64,000 bases of DNA from Mastigamoeba balamuthi (lineage: Eukaryota; Evosea; Mastigamoebida; Mastigamoebidae). Positions 1 through 9,233 of this stretch are shown piece after piece (position 1 is the stretch's first letter; every line of letters begins with the position of its first letter). The stretch lies in NCBI GenBank assembly GCA_902651635.1, contig CACRSC010000003.1, forward strand, positions 410,361-474,360, read 5' to 3'. The position numbers were made by a program, and so were the translations under genes. The notes beneath the pieces were generated by a model. That model was not told where the DNA came from, made no database searches, and saw only the letters and a program-made list of their open reading frames with translations.

Positions 1-605
1 GCCAAGGCCACAGAGGCAGCCAAGGCAGCAGAGGCAGCCAAGGCCGCAGAGGCAGCCAAGGCCACAGAGGCAGCAGAGGCAGCAGAGGCAGCAGAGGCTG
101 CCAGGGCAGCAGCAGAGATCGCGTCCACCTCTGCCTCCCAAAAAGGTTTATAAAACAAAAGATTTGTTTCGTTGTTTCTCATTTAATACCATTGAATAGA
201 GGAGAGACAAATAAAAGAGCTGGCAGAACAACGTCTTGCTGAGGTACATTTTTTCTTTATTAAGAGTATTTAATTAGCAAATGTACAGGCGAAGCAGATT
301 AGAGCAAGTGAGCAGGGTGCTGCGAACTCGGATGACTCCAGTGAAGAAAGTGAAGAAGTCGAGAGTGCAGAGTAGTCAGCAGGCTCAGAGTCCCAAACCA
401 GTAGTTTTTTTCTTTAATTTATTCTGATTTTTTCTCAGGGAAAACAAGAGCTTCACAGAGGTCCCGTCCACGTGCCAGAAAAGCCCAGTCCTCAGCCAGG
501 AAATCTACTCCAGCAAAGACCAAGAGATCCCGTGCCTCACCTGCCAAGAAAAAAGAAGCTGCAACAACAACACCAGCACGCACAACACGCAAAAGGAAGC
601 GCTGA
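1..605 (+). CDS. 3' part of a gene for an Ala/Lys/Glu-rich protein with a basic tail (histone H1-like, partial)
   Basis: The reading frame is open at the left edge, so the 5' end is missing. Four exons keep one frame: 1-145, 200-243, 289-364 and 439-605, giving 143 residues to a TGA. Exon 1 is an in-frame tandem repeat of Ala-Lys-Ala-x-Glu-Ala units, which would form a long charged helix. It is followed by a short acidic Ser/Glu stretch (DDSSEESEE) and then a tail rich in Lys, Arg, Ser, Pro and Ala ending in TRKRKR. This layout resembles linker-histone or nucleolar tails, but no globular domain is in the window. The end of exon 3 is ambiguous: GTGAAG or GTGCAG donors both fit. An AATAAA lies at 655-660, a plausible polyadenylation signal. 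The introns are far more AT-rich than those of the other genes. Confidence 0.55.
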
Positions 606-789
606 GCTCTCTTGTAAGAGGATGATGTCTCTTCTTACCTCTACGTTAACAGCCAATAAAGGTTACTGATCCACCACTTGTTTTGCCCTTGTTTATAGCA
701 AATCTTCTCTTTTTATTAAACATTTTTCTAGTCATTTTTTGCCTTACTTCATACCATACTTTGACTTAGTTTTTCTCATTTTTTTTGAC

Positions 790-854
790 TTGTCGTTCTG
801 AAACGACATTTCACTTTCGCTTTTTTTCAAAATGTCGTTTTAAAACGACATTTT
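790..854. repeat. Two adjacent palindromes sharing a TGTCG/CGACA core
   Basis: Bases 829-854 form a perfect 26-base palindrome whose arms read AAAATGTCGTTTT. About 20 bases upstream, near 790-808, a second, imperfect palindrome uses the same TGTCGTT/AACGACA arms. They lie between the 3' end of the first gene and a transposase fragment. They could be terminal repeats, a protein-binding site or a cruciform-forming spacer; the sequence does not decide between these. Confidence 0.6.
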
Positions 855-1031
855 CACGTTTTGGTGTTTTTCATGAAACTGGTAAAATGGTACGTTTGGC
901 TGCAAAGACATATTTAGCATTAAGAGATAATGCAGAAAATAGATACTTGATGATCAGATTCTGAATCGAATGTTGACAATTCCTAATGACACATTTCAGG
1001 AATTATTTGATCAAAAGATAACAGGGAACAG

Positions 1032-1280
1032 TTGTTAGTGATTTCTACTGTACAAGGGGTCTGCCACGACCTGAAGATCTGGCAGAGCTCAGCTCCAGGC
1101 ATGGAACTGCAAGGGACACAACTGCTGGCAGACAATGCCTATGTTAGTGTCCCGAGCAGTGAGCTCCTGACCCCCTTCAAGCATGCCTCTCCGTATGACT
1201 CTGTCAATGGAAGGCAGAGGAGAACTGCACTTAAGTACACCAGGTTTGAACACCAGTGGAACTGTGTTCGATTGAAGTGA
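1032..1280 (+). pseudogene. Fragment of a DDE-type (PIF/Harbinger, HARBI1-like) transposase
   Basis: An 82-codon open stretch has the order typical of the DDE_Tnp_4 core: a VQGVCHDLKIW segment (second catalytic Asp region, G-x-x-HD), then LLADNAY and ELLTPFK. Upstream, in a different frame near 960-1040, there is a possible start-of-domain piece, but the frame is interrupted and no full transposase can be read. The downstream Arg-rich and FNxxHS-like segment expected in the family is poorly kept. It is probably an old, truncated DNA transposon remnant in an AT-rich island. Similarity is by motif only, and a chance match is possible. Confidence 0.4.
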
Positions 1281-3229
1281 TACATAGTGATAGGTTTTAA
1301 AAAGCAAAAACACTGAATTTTGGTTTCATGTAGTGGCCTCCTAGATCAGAGATCTCCTCCAGGACTTCATGCTCCACTCTCTTGATCATTTTTTCATAAC
1401 AAATCTCCGATGGTTTTTACTGTCACATTATACTTTCAGGCCGTCCCTTCTGCTTCTTGTTGTGGTATCACTGTAAAGTCCGGGAACCCATAATAGTTCC
1501 CGAAAAGAGATGAAGAGCCCATGGAAACAAGTCTGCCTGTGGGTTACATCTGATTGTAAATTGACTTCTTGAAGTTCAAATTATCAAAGATAAGAGAGCG
1601 AATTCGACTGTTTCTCTGTCCATTTGAATTTGTCTGTGAAAATAGCTTAACTGATAGCATAGTATTTTTGCTTATGACGCCCGATATCAGTGTGCTTCTG
1701 AGCAACTGCTATGCTCCATTTATTGTTCTCTGAACTCTGGTAATACTCATGCAGAGCATTGTTATCAATTTTCATCTCAGAGAAATAGCCACTGCCTGTG
1801 AGAACAGAACCCTTAAGATCTGAAAACGAGAACACTGCATGAATATACCCAATCAAACTGCGAACAGACTCGTTCTCATCTGCCCAGCAAAAGCATTGAT
1901 GCCCACCGATCCTCTAACCTCTTCAGCACGCTGCTGCTTACTAAGAGCATACAGATGTGCGAGAGATTGCGTGGCTACTGTTTCCTGTGAAAGAAGGTTC
2001 CAACGACTGTCTCTGATGGTGATATAGCAACCAACATGTGGTGCCGTAGGGTGCGGTCAGGCATATGTGTATGACAAACCCGGCCTTGGACGACCGTATA
2101 CTTATCCACCAGATAAGGACCTGCAAACAGTTCCAACGTGAGTAATAGTGAGAGCACTCTATCTACTGACATTAAGGAGCTGTACCAACATATCAGCTGC
2201 CTCATAGAGCAACAAGGAGCCCCTGTACGTGCTGTGAACACTGCTTTACAGGTCCGAAGGTGCTCTCCAGCTTGATTTGCATGATCGCACTTTCCCTCTC
2301 TCTTCTTCGTCCTTCTTTACACCGTGTTCCAATGCCCTCTTCCCTTCACACACACTGTGCAGATGGGCTGCTGGCATATAAGAATACACTGAATCTTCGC
2401 ATTGCCCTCATGTGTTTTGCATTAACGAGCATTGGAAATGGCTTCTCAGATACGGTCACAAAGCACTACGACCAGGACCCACGCCCCAAGACAGAAAGGC
2501 TCGTTTTACCTTCTCTAATCATAGTGTGTTAGAAGACATTAAGTCCAAGTTGTTTCAGCAGAGTGAGCTCGATCTCCTGAATGGCAACCCATTTGGTGTA
2601 TCGAATTCACCAGCTCTCTTTTATTACACTCAGAATCTGCCGTGATCGGGCTGCTGCGGGCATCTGGAACAGCAAGGAGAAGGAGGACTCAAAAAAGGTC
2701 AAGAAGCCTACTCAAAAGCCTCGCCCCGCTTCACCAGCCTCGGTGTTCGACTCGGGCATCAATGATGACGCACATCGTGATGAGCCCCCACAGCACCCCA
2801 GAGTCGCAGCTCGAGCAAATTTCGGCCCCTGTTCGTCGTCAGAGGCGCTTCCCTGACTCCTCACGGGCTGACGGTCCAAAAGGAACCCCAGGAAGCATTC
2901 AAAGTGTGGACACAAGTTGATTTACCAAGAATAACTAAACTGTTCACTCATACTGAAACGTGTTTGACTGCCAGACCTGAATGCAGGCAGGTTCTTCTGA
3001 GAACATTCAGAGGCCCCCAATGGTATTCAGTACAAAAGTGCACCCCATAGGGTCTTACGGGAAAACTCCCTCCAGGGGTGCCTCCACAGGTGAGCACCCT
3101 GGGGGGTCTGCTGTGTGCCCATTAGTCCGTGGAAGCCCCCTGGTGGTGCTTTCGGAGTGTAACATGGAGGGTCACATGGGGGGCACTCCCACAGTCGAGG
3201 AGGGCCATCATCCGCCCGCATACACCAAG
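1281..3229. other. AT-richer region with coding-like scraps, no assignable gene
   Basis: No complete gene was recognised. On the minus strand around 1647-1905 an open frame of about 85 codons reads as protein-like (segments CWADENESVRS and SGYFSEMKIDNNALH). On the plus strand around 2412-2645 (segment NHSVLEDIKSKLFQQ) and 2600-2856 (segment VFDSGINDDAHRDEPP) there are other plausible but unjoined stretches. They may be exons of an unknown gene or decayed mobile DNA. Base composition rises toward the GC-rich norm of the window at about 2.6 kb. Confidence 0.4.
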
Positions 3230-3897
3230 CTATGAAACGGTGTCGGAGGTCAACAGAAAATGGAGTAACAGGCAGAGCGGGTGGGCCTGCATGGCCTCGA
3301 GGGTCGCCTCGGCGAGGGACTGCAGGATGTCCAGGGCGTCGTCTGTCCCGGTGCCGAGGGCAGCCTGGACGCAGCAGCAGACACGGGGCAGCGTGCAGAG
3401 GACGCCCGTGGCGACCTCGGGGCTCAGCAGGTGCGCAGCCAGCACGCTGCAGATCGCCTGGTGGCCCTGCGAGTGCACGAAGAAGCTGCTGCGCCCCGCG
3501 TCGCTGTCGTCGCAGTCCCAGGGCCTCGGGAGCGACCTGCGGAGCGCAGAGAGCGCGCAGGTGGCCGTGGTCGCAGTCGCGGTCGTCCCCGGCGTGAGCG
3601 AGTCGCAGACAGCCCACAGCCCTGCGCGTGTGTGGCGCACGATGAGGGGCGAGCGCGTCGTCGTTATTTAGGGCCAAAAAACGGACCGGGGGGGCTGCAG
3701 AGGGCAGGGCAGGGCAGGGCAGGACAGGGCAGAGAGAGAGAGAGAGAGAGAGCAAGAGCAAGAGGAAGAGCCGCACGGTCTTGAAGCAGCAGCAGCTTCG
3801 TGGCTGGCGGTGCAGCGGCGGCGGCAGCGGCGTGGTACAGGACAGGTGCGTCGGCGGGGTCGGTGGGGGCAGCAGCGCAGCCATGGAGGGCCGACAT
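3230..3897 (-). CDS. Intact two-exon member of a local multicopy gene family (function unknown)
   Basis: Exon 1 (3897-3777) starts at an ATG and begins MSALHGCAAAPTDPADAP. The intron has a GTGCGG donor and a CGCGCAG acceptor. Exon 2 (3621-3230) restores the frame with LWAVCDSLTPG and ends at a TAG. The product is 170 residues. Its second half is helical and leucine/alanine-rich (for example HQAICSVLAAHLLSPE and DALDILQSLAEATLEAMQ), like HEAT or armadillo repeats, but no named family is recognised. The same exon 1, intron (with CT-rich and CCCTG repeats) and exon 2 recur on the plus strand near 52.9, 56.2, 58.7, 60.1 and 62.7 kb, where the frame is broken in most copies. Every one of these copies sits next to a divergently oriented tRNA-like sequence. 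This copy is the least damaged and is the best guess at the family's coding sequence. Confidence 0.5.
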
Positions 3898-4286
3898 CGA
3901 GGGGGGGCGCGAGAGAGAGACCCCCTTGGGCTTTTCGGGCGTGTGGTGAGGTGGTGTGACGCTCTGGGCGATGATGTGGCAGAGCAGGGACGACGCAACG
4001 ACCGACGGGAAAACACGCAAGAGATACCGCGCCGCCGCGGAGAAAAATATCTGCGGCGAGAGATCAGGGAAGATTTGGATTCCCAGGCGAGAGATACACC
4101 GAGAGGTGGCAGCGGGGATGGGGGAGAGAGTGGGCGCGAGGTCGCTGGATGCGAGACGTGCGCGAGTTGCTGGGCAGGAGGGGGAACCCCAAAAAAAAAA
4201 AGCAACCCCCCCCCCCCCGCAAAGGGGGGCAAAGGACGAGAGAAGGAGCTTAAAAGGCGGAAAAACAAGATGGTAGAGTGTGGTTA

Positions 4287-4358
4287 GGACCCGTGGCCTA
4301 GCGGGAAGGAGGCGGGACTGTGACCCTAGTGGTACGGGCTCAAATCCCCACGGGTTCA
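4287..4358 (+). tRNA. tRNA-like sequence, type A (probable tRNA pseudogene or SINE-type head)
   Basis: Ends pair as a 7-base acceptor stem (GGACCCG with CGGGTTC, one G-T). A perfect 4-base D stem (GCCT/AGGC) encloses a G-rich loop. An A box (TGGCCTAGCGG) and a near-consensus B box (GGCTCAAATCC, one mismatch) are present. A T-rich run follows the 3' end, as for Pol III termination. The T stem has only three good pairs and the anticodon arm does not fold well, so no anticodon is assigned. Five further copies occur at 52-62 kb. Confidence 0.5.
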
Positions 4359-4606
4359 TTTTCTTTTTTCGATAAATTATCGATAAATTACTCGAAAATG
4401 TTGTATTGATCGATGGGGCTGGGCTGGTTGATCGAGAGAGCTCCAACGATGAACGATGAACGAGTGTTGCATGGGTGGGCATGCTTGCGCACTTGCATTT
4501 ACACACCCAATTCGATGCTTTTTGGGAATGGGACCTCTTCCTTACTGTTGCTGCCTTTCCTGCGAGGTGGGATGGGCTTGTTGTTCTCTATCACTCACCC
4601 GCTCCC

Positions 4607-4995
4607 TCACACACTCTCCATGTATTGGTCCTGGTCCCTCTCGTCCTCCTCGTCCTCCTCGCCCTCCTCGCCCTCCTCCCTGGCTTCCACCACGATGGAG
4701 CAGAAGCCTGGCAGCTCCGCCACTGCTGCTGCTGCTGCCGCATTCCCGTGGCAGTGCAGAGCCTTGAGCGCTGCCTTGGCAGTCGCCTTGCTGAACCTGC
4801 TGCAGTGGAGCAGGACCTGCTCCAGGGCAGCCACGCCCAGGGCCCTCTCCTGGCCGTAGAGCTGCCGCTTCTGCTCGGTCGCGGTCGCGGTCGCCACGAC
4901 GCCGGCTGCCCTGCACAGCAGCGCCGCCGCGTGGTCTGGCAGCTCGGCGACGCCCCAGGTGGCCACCGCTGTGGCAAGGAGCTCCTTGTACAGCC
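4607..4995 (-). pseudogene. C-terminal fragment of the same local gene family
   Basis: The minus strand is open for about 130 codons and ends at a TGA. It reads as helical, repeat-like sequence (YGQERALGVAALEQVLLH, SKATAKAALKALHCHGN) and finishes with an acidic tail of Glu/Asp before QYMESV. The segment ERALGVA recurs in the copy at 56.7 kb, and the acidic end followed by the shared AGAGAACAACAAG flank recurs at 59.3-59.4 kb. It is therefore best read as the last exon of a neighbouring unit whose 5' part is missing. It has no ATG of its own in a useful place. Confidence 0.45.
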
Positions 4996-5157
4996 CCTTG
5001 GATCAGCAGACCTGTTCGATTTATATGTAGCTGAGATGAATGCCACACTCACAACAGTAATCTCGAGGGGACTCAGTTGGCGGGCGTATGGTTTGCATTC
5101 ATCGTTTGTTTAATTTTTGTTTGACGGATCCAGGGCTGATTGCATGTTACTTGTTGA

Positions 5158-6446
5158 TTAGATTCCTACTGCGAGGACGCGAGTGGATTGTTGACCTCCG
5201 ACCTGCGCCTCGCCGACGATGAGGACCTGTGTCTCGCTGGTAGTGTCTGCAGAATTCGGCTCCAAGAGCGCCCCAACGGGAGTCATCAGCCCGTCAAAGT
5301 GCATCGCCCAGTCGACTGACCCGGACACCCCGCTGATCCTCGTGAGCACCGCCTGTACTCCCTGCACCGATGCCGCCGTTCCGATGACGTACACCGTCGC
5401 CTCATGTGGGAGGAGCACGGAAGCGGTACCCTCGACCTTCGCGATCCACCTCTGCTCGCCCAGCGCTGCGTCCAAGCCGTGGATGTCCCCCGCGCACGCG
5501 ACCACGAGCGAGTCGCCGCCCTCCGCGACCGCCGTGAACTCGGCACAGGCGACGCTGGTCTTCCAGAGGGCCGCTCCGTCCTTGCACGAGAGCAGCGCCA
5601 CGTAGCCCGAGCCCGCGACCCACGCGCACCCCCCGAGCTTGTCGCCGACGCCCCCGCGAGCGACGGGCTCCATGAGGTCGAAGCTGCCCTGCAGGGCCCA
5701 CAGGGGGCCCTGGCGCTGCCCCTCGGGCGAGGCCGAGAACGCGCGCACGGGGCCCCTGTTCCAGTGCACGACGACGGACGAGCGGTCGGGGCTGAAGACA
5801 GCGCGGCGCGCGTACGAGTCGCCCTTGTCCGAGATGGCCTGCGTGGCCACCATGGCGCCGCTCTCGGGGTCGAGCCACGTGAGCCACGACTGCGTCTGCC
5901 CGACGTCCGAGGCCACGTCGACGAGGACGAGCGAGCCGCTGGCGGGATCCGTGCCGGCCAGCGCAGTCGAGTAGATGAGGCCCTTGGACGGCGTCGTCCG
6001 CACGGACATCCACGCTCGCTCGCCCCCGGGCGTCACCCGCGTGACCAGGACGAAGTCGGGCACCGACCCACCGACGTAGAACCCGCCGGGAGCCTGTCCG
6101 GTGGTGAATGTTCGTTGATTGTTCGGTTTACACATTTTTCGATGTGTGACGTTGCCGCCACAGAGAGCGAGGGCACCTGCTCGTCCTGCAGGGGAGGCCA
6201 GCAGAGGACGACGCCCTCTTCCCAGAGCGCCTGCCAGGAGGGTGTGGCGTTGCCCGGGGCCCACTGGGCGGCCCACGAGTGCGAGTAGTCGACGCCGAAG
6301 GCTGCGAACGAGGAGCCCGAGGCCACGACGGCGTAGGGCTTGTTGCGCTCGTAGTCGAACTGCCACGCCACGCGGGCTCCGAGGGCCTGTGCTGCCACGC
6401 TGTAGAGGACGGCCAGCAGTGCCGCGAAGTGGGTTGCTGTGTGCAT
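5158..6446 (-). CDS. Secreted protein with probable PQQ/quinoprotein-like beta-propeller repeats
   Basis: Two exons (6446-6132 and 6093-5158) separated by a 38-base intron (GTAAAC...ACAG) give 416 residues. The start was chosen because it places a clean signal peptide at the N-terminus (MHTATHFAALLAVLYSVAAQALG). The mature part alternates short beta-strand-like blocks with Trp and Gly-Asp turns, such as SWLTWLDPESGAMVATQ, GPLWALQGSFDL and GAALWKTSVACAEF. This is the spacing seen in PQQ-type or WD-like propellers. No catalytic motif or membrane anchor is visible, so it is probably secreted or lumenal. The propeller call is an inference from repeat rhythm, not from a diagnostic motif. Confidence 0.6.
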
Positions 6447-6661
6447 GGAGGGAGAGTGGTGTGGGGTCTCAACGGCTTTGTTCGAAAAGGGCACAGGAGA
6501 CCCCCAGGATATGCGTGTGTGACGGTGATAACATACCGAAGATATTCCTATTGCGGTGGAACAACAGAAATAACCCCCGCAAAGCCGATAACAAGAGCTC
6601 CTAGTGCGAGGGAGGGAGAATGGAGAATGATATCAGTAAAACAGAATTTATTATTTGTAAA

Positions 6662-6732
6662 GCGTTCGTGGTTCAATGGTAGAATCTACGCCTCCCACGT
6701 GTAGGACCCGGGTCCGATTCCCGGCGAACGCA
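6662..6732 (+). tRNA. tRNA-Gly (anticodon CCC)
   Basis: A complete cloverleaf: acceptor GCGTTCG/CGAACGC, D arm with TGGTTCAATGGTAGA, anticodon loop CTCCCAC giving CCC, and a T arm with GGGTCCGATTCCC. The discriminator base is A and there is no encoded CCA. A run of eight T follows directly, as expected for Pol III. The leader TTTGTAAA is shared with the identical gene at 37981-38051. Confidence 0.95.
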
Positions 6733-7278
6733 GATTTTTTTTCTGTTGCTTATACAAATAACATACCATACATCTCGGCCGATTTGCCACCGATTGGCTC
6801 TGTTCGAGGTGACGGTGGGAACCGTTGCACATAAGACAGATGGTCAGAACTCCTGGAATTGGTATATTGTCAACTGTCATTCATATACCTGATGAAAAAT
6901 CCCCGTTTTTACGTTGTCTTTCTGGGACGGACTGTTTGCGTGGTGTGGAACACGCTAGCCAAGCAGTGCAAGCGCGTGAGAGTTGCGGGCTGACGGAGTA
7001 GCAACGGGGGAGCAGCACACCGTTGCATGGCATGGCACTTGGTGTTTATTGATTCGCTTGTGTTCCTCGTTCGTGGTACGCCACATGCGGGGCCCAGACG
7101 TTCGTCCCTCTCGATCCTCTCCTTGGGTGCGTTCGTTGTATTTGCTGGCCGAGGCGGAGAGTCGATGTGGGAGGGAGAGAGATGGTAGAGACGGGAGAGA
7201 GACGGGGAGGGGGGGAGGGAAGAGAAGAGGGGGGGCAGAGAATGCTGTGCTGTGGGTGTGCAGTCCGTTGGCCCTCCC
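6733..7278. other. Intergenic, no gene seen
   Basis: It holds the T-run terminator of the tRNA and a purine-rich G/A tract near 7170-7240. The latter lies just downstream of the HMG gene and may be its 3' untranslated region. Confidence 0.5.
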
Positions 7279-8611
7279 TCAGTGCTTTTCGCGGTAGGCG
7301 GCGAGCTCCTTAGCGTAGCGCTGCCTGTCGGCCTCGGCCTGCTCGACGTACGACTTCTTCGTGTCGTCCGAGGCCGCCTTCCAGCGCGCCCCGAGCTCCT
7401 TGAGGACCTCCTTGTTGTCGAACTTGGCGTCGGCGGCCAGCTTGCTCTTGAGCTCCGCCGTCACCGCTGCTCGGTTGCCCTCGGTGAAGAAGATGTACGC
7501 CGTCTTGGCACGCTTGGGTGCGTTCGGGTCGGCCTTCTTCCGCTTCTTCTTCTTCTTGTCCTGCGGCGGGAATCGAACCCGGGTCAGCTCGCGATCTGGA
7601 GCGGAAAATATCCAGAGGGCAGAGGGAACTAACGTCAGAGCTCGAGTCCGAGTCGGAGCTGTCGCTGCTGCTCTCCTCCGGGGGCACGTAGTTCTTCATC
7701 TTCTTCTGGTACTCCTCCTTCTCGGTGGCCGCCATCTCGTTGTACGGCTGCCGAGTGCGCGTTTTGTTGACCACACAAATTACGTAATTAGCGAATGGGT
7801 ATTTTTGGGCGCAGAGCCGGAAAAAGAGAGAGAAAACCGCTCTCTGCAGAGGGCGACGGTTTTCAATCTCCCCACCCACCCGTGCTGGGGAGGGGGCGTG
7901 CCTTCTTCTGGTCGTCGGTGAGGGCCTTCCACATCTCGCCCAGCTTCCTGGTGATGTCGATGGGCGACACCTTGGCGCCCTCGCCCGCGGCAGCCTCCAG
8001 CACCTTCTTCGCGTCCTCGCGCTTGGTGATCGAGAACTGCAGGAACGCCGTCTTGGGCTTCTTCGGCGCGTTCGGGTCCTGCGCGCCGCTCGCTCGTCAG
8101 CCGCCGCGTTTTGTTGTTTTTCTTTTCATCTCGCGTTTTTATTTCAAATTTTGAATATTTGAATTTTTGAATAAAAAGGCGCCGAGTGCGTTGCGGGAAA
8201 ACACCCTCGCAGCGCCTCTGGTGCGCGCGCGCGCGAGGGGGGGCCGGAGGAAAGGAGGAGGAGGCGCAGGGGGAGGGGGCGGACCTTCTTCTTCTTGCCC
8301 TTGGCCTTCTTCTTGGGCTTCTTCTTCTTGTCGGCCTCCTTCTTCTTGGCGGCGGCGGCCTTCTTGCTGCTGCCCTTGACGGCCTTCTTGCTGCGGCTGC
8401 GGCGGTCCGAGCCCGAGTCGCTGCTGGAGCTCGAGACGCTCGACTCGCTCTCGCTGCTGCTGCTGCTCGAGGACTCGCTCTCGCTGCTCGAGTCCGAGTC
8501 GCTCTCGTCCTTGCGGCTGCGCTTGTTGTGCGCCCGCCTGCTCGTGCGCTCGTCCTCGCTGCTCGAGCTGTCGCTGCTGTCCGCCGCCGCTGCCTTCTTC
8601 CGCGAGCTCAT
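7279..8611 (-). CDS. Nuclear protein with a Ser/acidic N-terminus and two HMG boxes
   Basis: Four exons (8611-8285, 8078-7902, 7747-7634, 7560-7279) give 299 residues. Residues 1-109 are runs of Ser with Asp/Glu, then Lys-rich blocks, as in chromatin-associated low-complexity tails. HMG box 1 begins DPNAPKKPKTAFLQF and continues across intron 2 to KKPYNEMAATEKEEY. Box 2 begins DPNAPKRAKTAYIFF and ends with SYVEQAEADRQRYAKEL. Both keep the Pro-x-x-Ala/Pro start and the aromatic and basic helix residues of sequence-nonspecific HMGB/NHP6 boxes. The expected role is DNA bending in chromatin. Intron 2 starts with GC (AAG|GCACGC) rather than GT, which is needed to keep the box intact. Intron 3 contains a tRNA-like B box. 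The ATG at 8611 is the first that opens the Ser-rich frame. Confidence 0.9.
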
Positions 8612-9233
8612 CTGTACAGCTCCCGGCAAACACGCCCCCTGCGGCACCACCACGGGCACCACAAGCACCAGCACCAGCGTCGTCAGAGCGGGCGGGCAGT
8701 TCCCTCACTGTCATTTTTCCGTCCACGAAATGCGAGCGAGCGCAGGAGCTCCCCGCGAGCGCGCGCGCTCAAAACCGGGGGCGCCGCCCCGCGGTGGGGG
8801 GGCCGTTGGGGCGGGTGGGGGGATGGGATAGGCACCTTTGTTTTCGCTTAAGAATAAGGACTAAGAATAAGGAGTGGAGTTTTTTTCTCACAGAGAAGAC
8901 CCCCTCTCCGTCGTCTTTCGTCACCTTTTTCCTATGCCCCGCTGTGCACCTATGAACAACCCCACCCAACTGAGCTCATCTCCTCCCGCCCTTTTTTTTT
9001 CAAACGGACCTCCTGCCCCTCCTCTCTCTCTGCCCCCCACTGCGTTAAAAAAAGAGCAGCGCGGCCCGCGCTGGGCACACGTCGCAGCGCCCGCGCGCCG
9101 GAGGGGGAGTTGTTACCAGCGCGGTCTTTTTTGATCTTGCGAGTCGCCGTGTTCGTCAGTGCCGCGAAGTGCGTTCTTAGGAGTTGTGGGGGTGGGAGAC
9201 GGGGGAGAGGCCACCGGGGGGTCCTCCGCCGCT
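8612..9233. other. Intergenic, no gene seen
   Basis: This is the 5' region of the HMG gene and the 3' region of the tetraspanin gene, both on the minus strand. Homopolymer tracts (G8 near 8800, T10 near 8991) are the only notable structure. Confidence 0.5.

Larger units (their letters stand above)
3230..4620 (-). repeat. Inverted copy of the tRNA-like/gene repeat unit of the right-hand array
   Basis: The gene at 3230-3897, its 5' region (4000-4280, with the conserved TCTCGCCTGGGAATCCAAATC block on the minus strand), the tRNA-like sequence at 4287-4358 and its flank up to about 4620 match, in order, the units at 52.4-64 kb, but in the opposite orientation. The flank includes the ATCGATAAATTA and GGTTGATCGAGAGAGCTCCAAC blocks. 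A run of 11-14 C and a run of about 12 A lie near 4188-4219. Confidence 0.75.

Noticed and set aside
1-120. CRISPR-like or minisatellite array
   Set aside because: The short repeats are in-frame Ala/Lys/Glu codons of an open reading frame without spacers.
3027-4268. 413-codon open frame on the minus strand
   Set aside because: It crosses the intron and both exons of the small gene in another frame, through CT-rich simple sequence. Only the two-exon reading is conserved among copies.
5404-6288. 294-codon plus-strand frame opposite the propeller protein
   Set aside because: Arg/Ala-rich antisense shadow. The minus strand has a signal peptide, an intron and regular beta-rich repeats.
7561-7640. 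A complete tRNA gene on the minus strand in the HMG intron
   Set aside because: Only the T arm fits. No pairing acceptor strand, D arm or anticodon arm could be found upstream.
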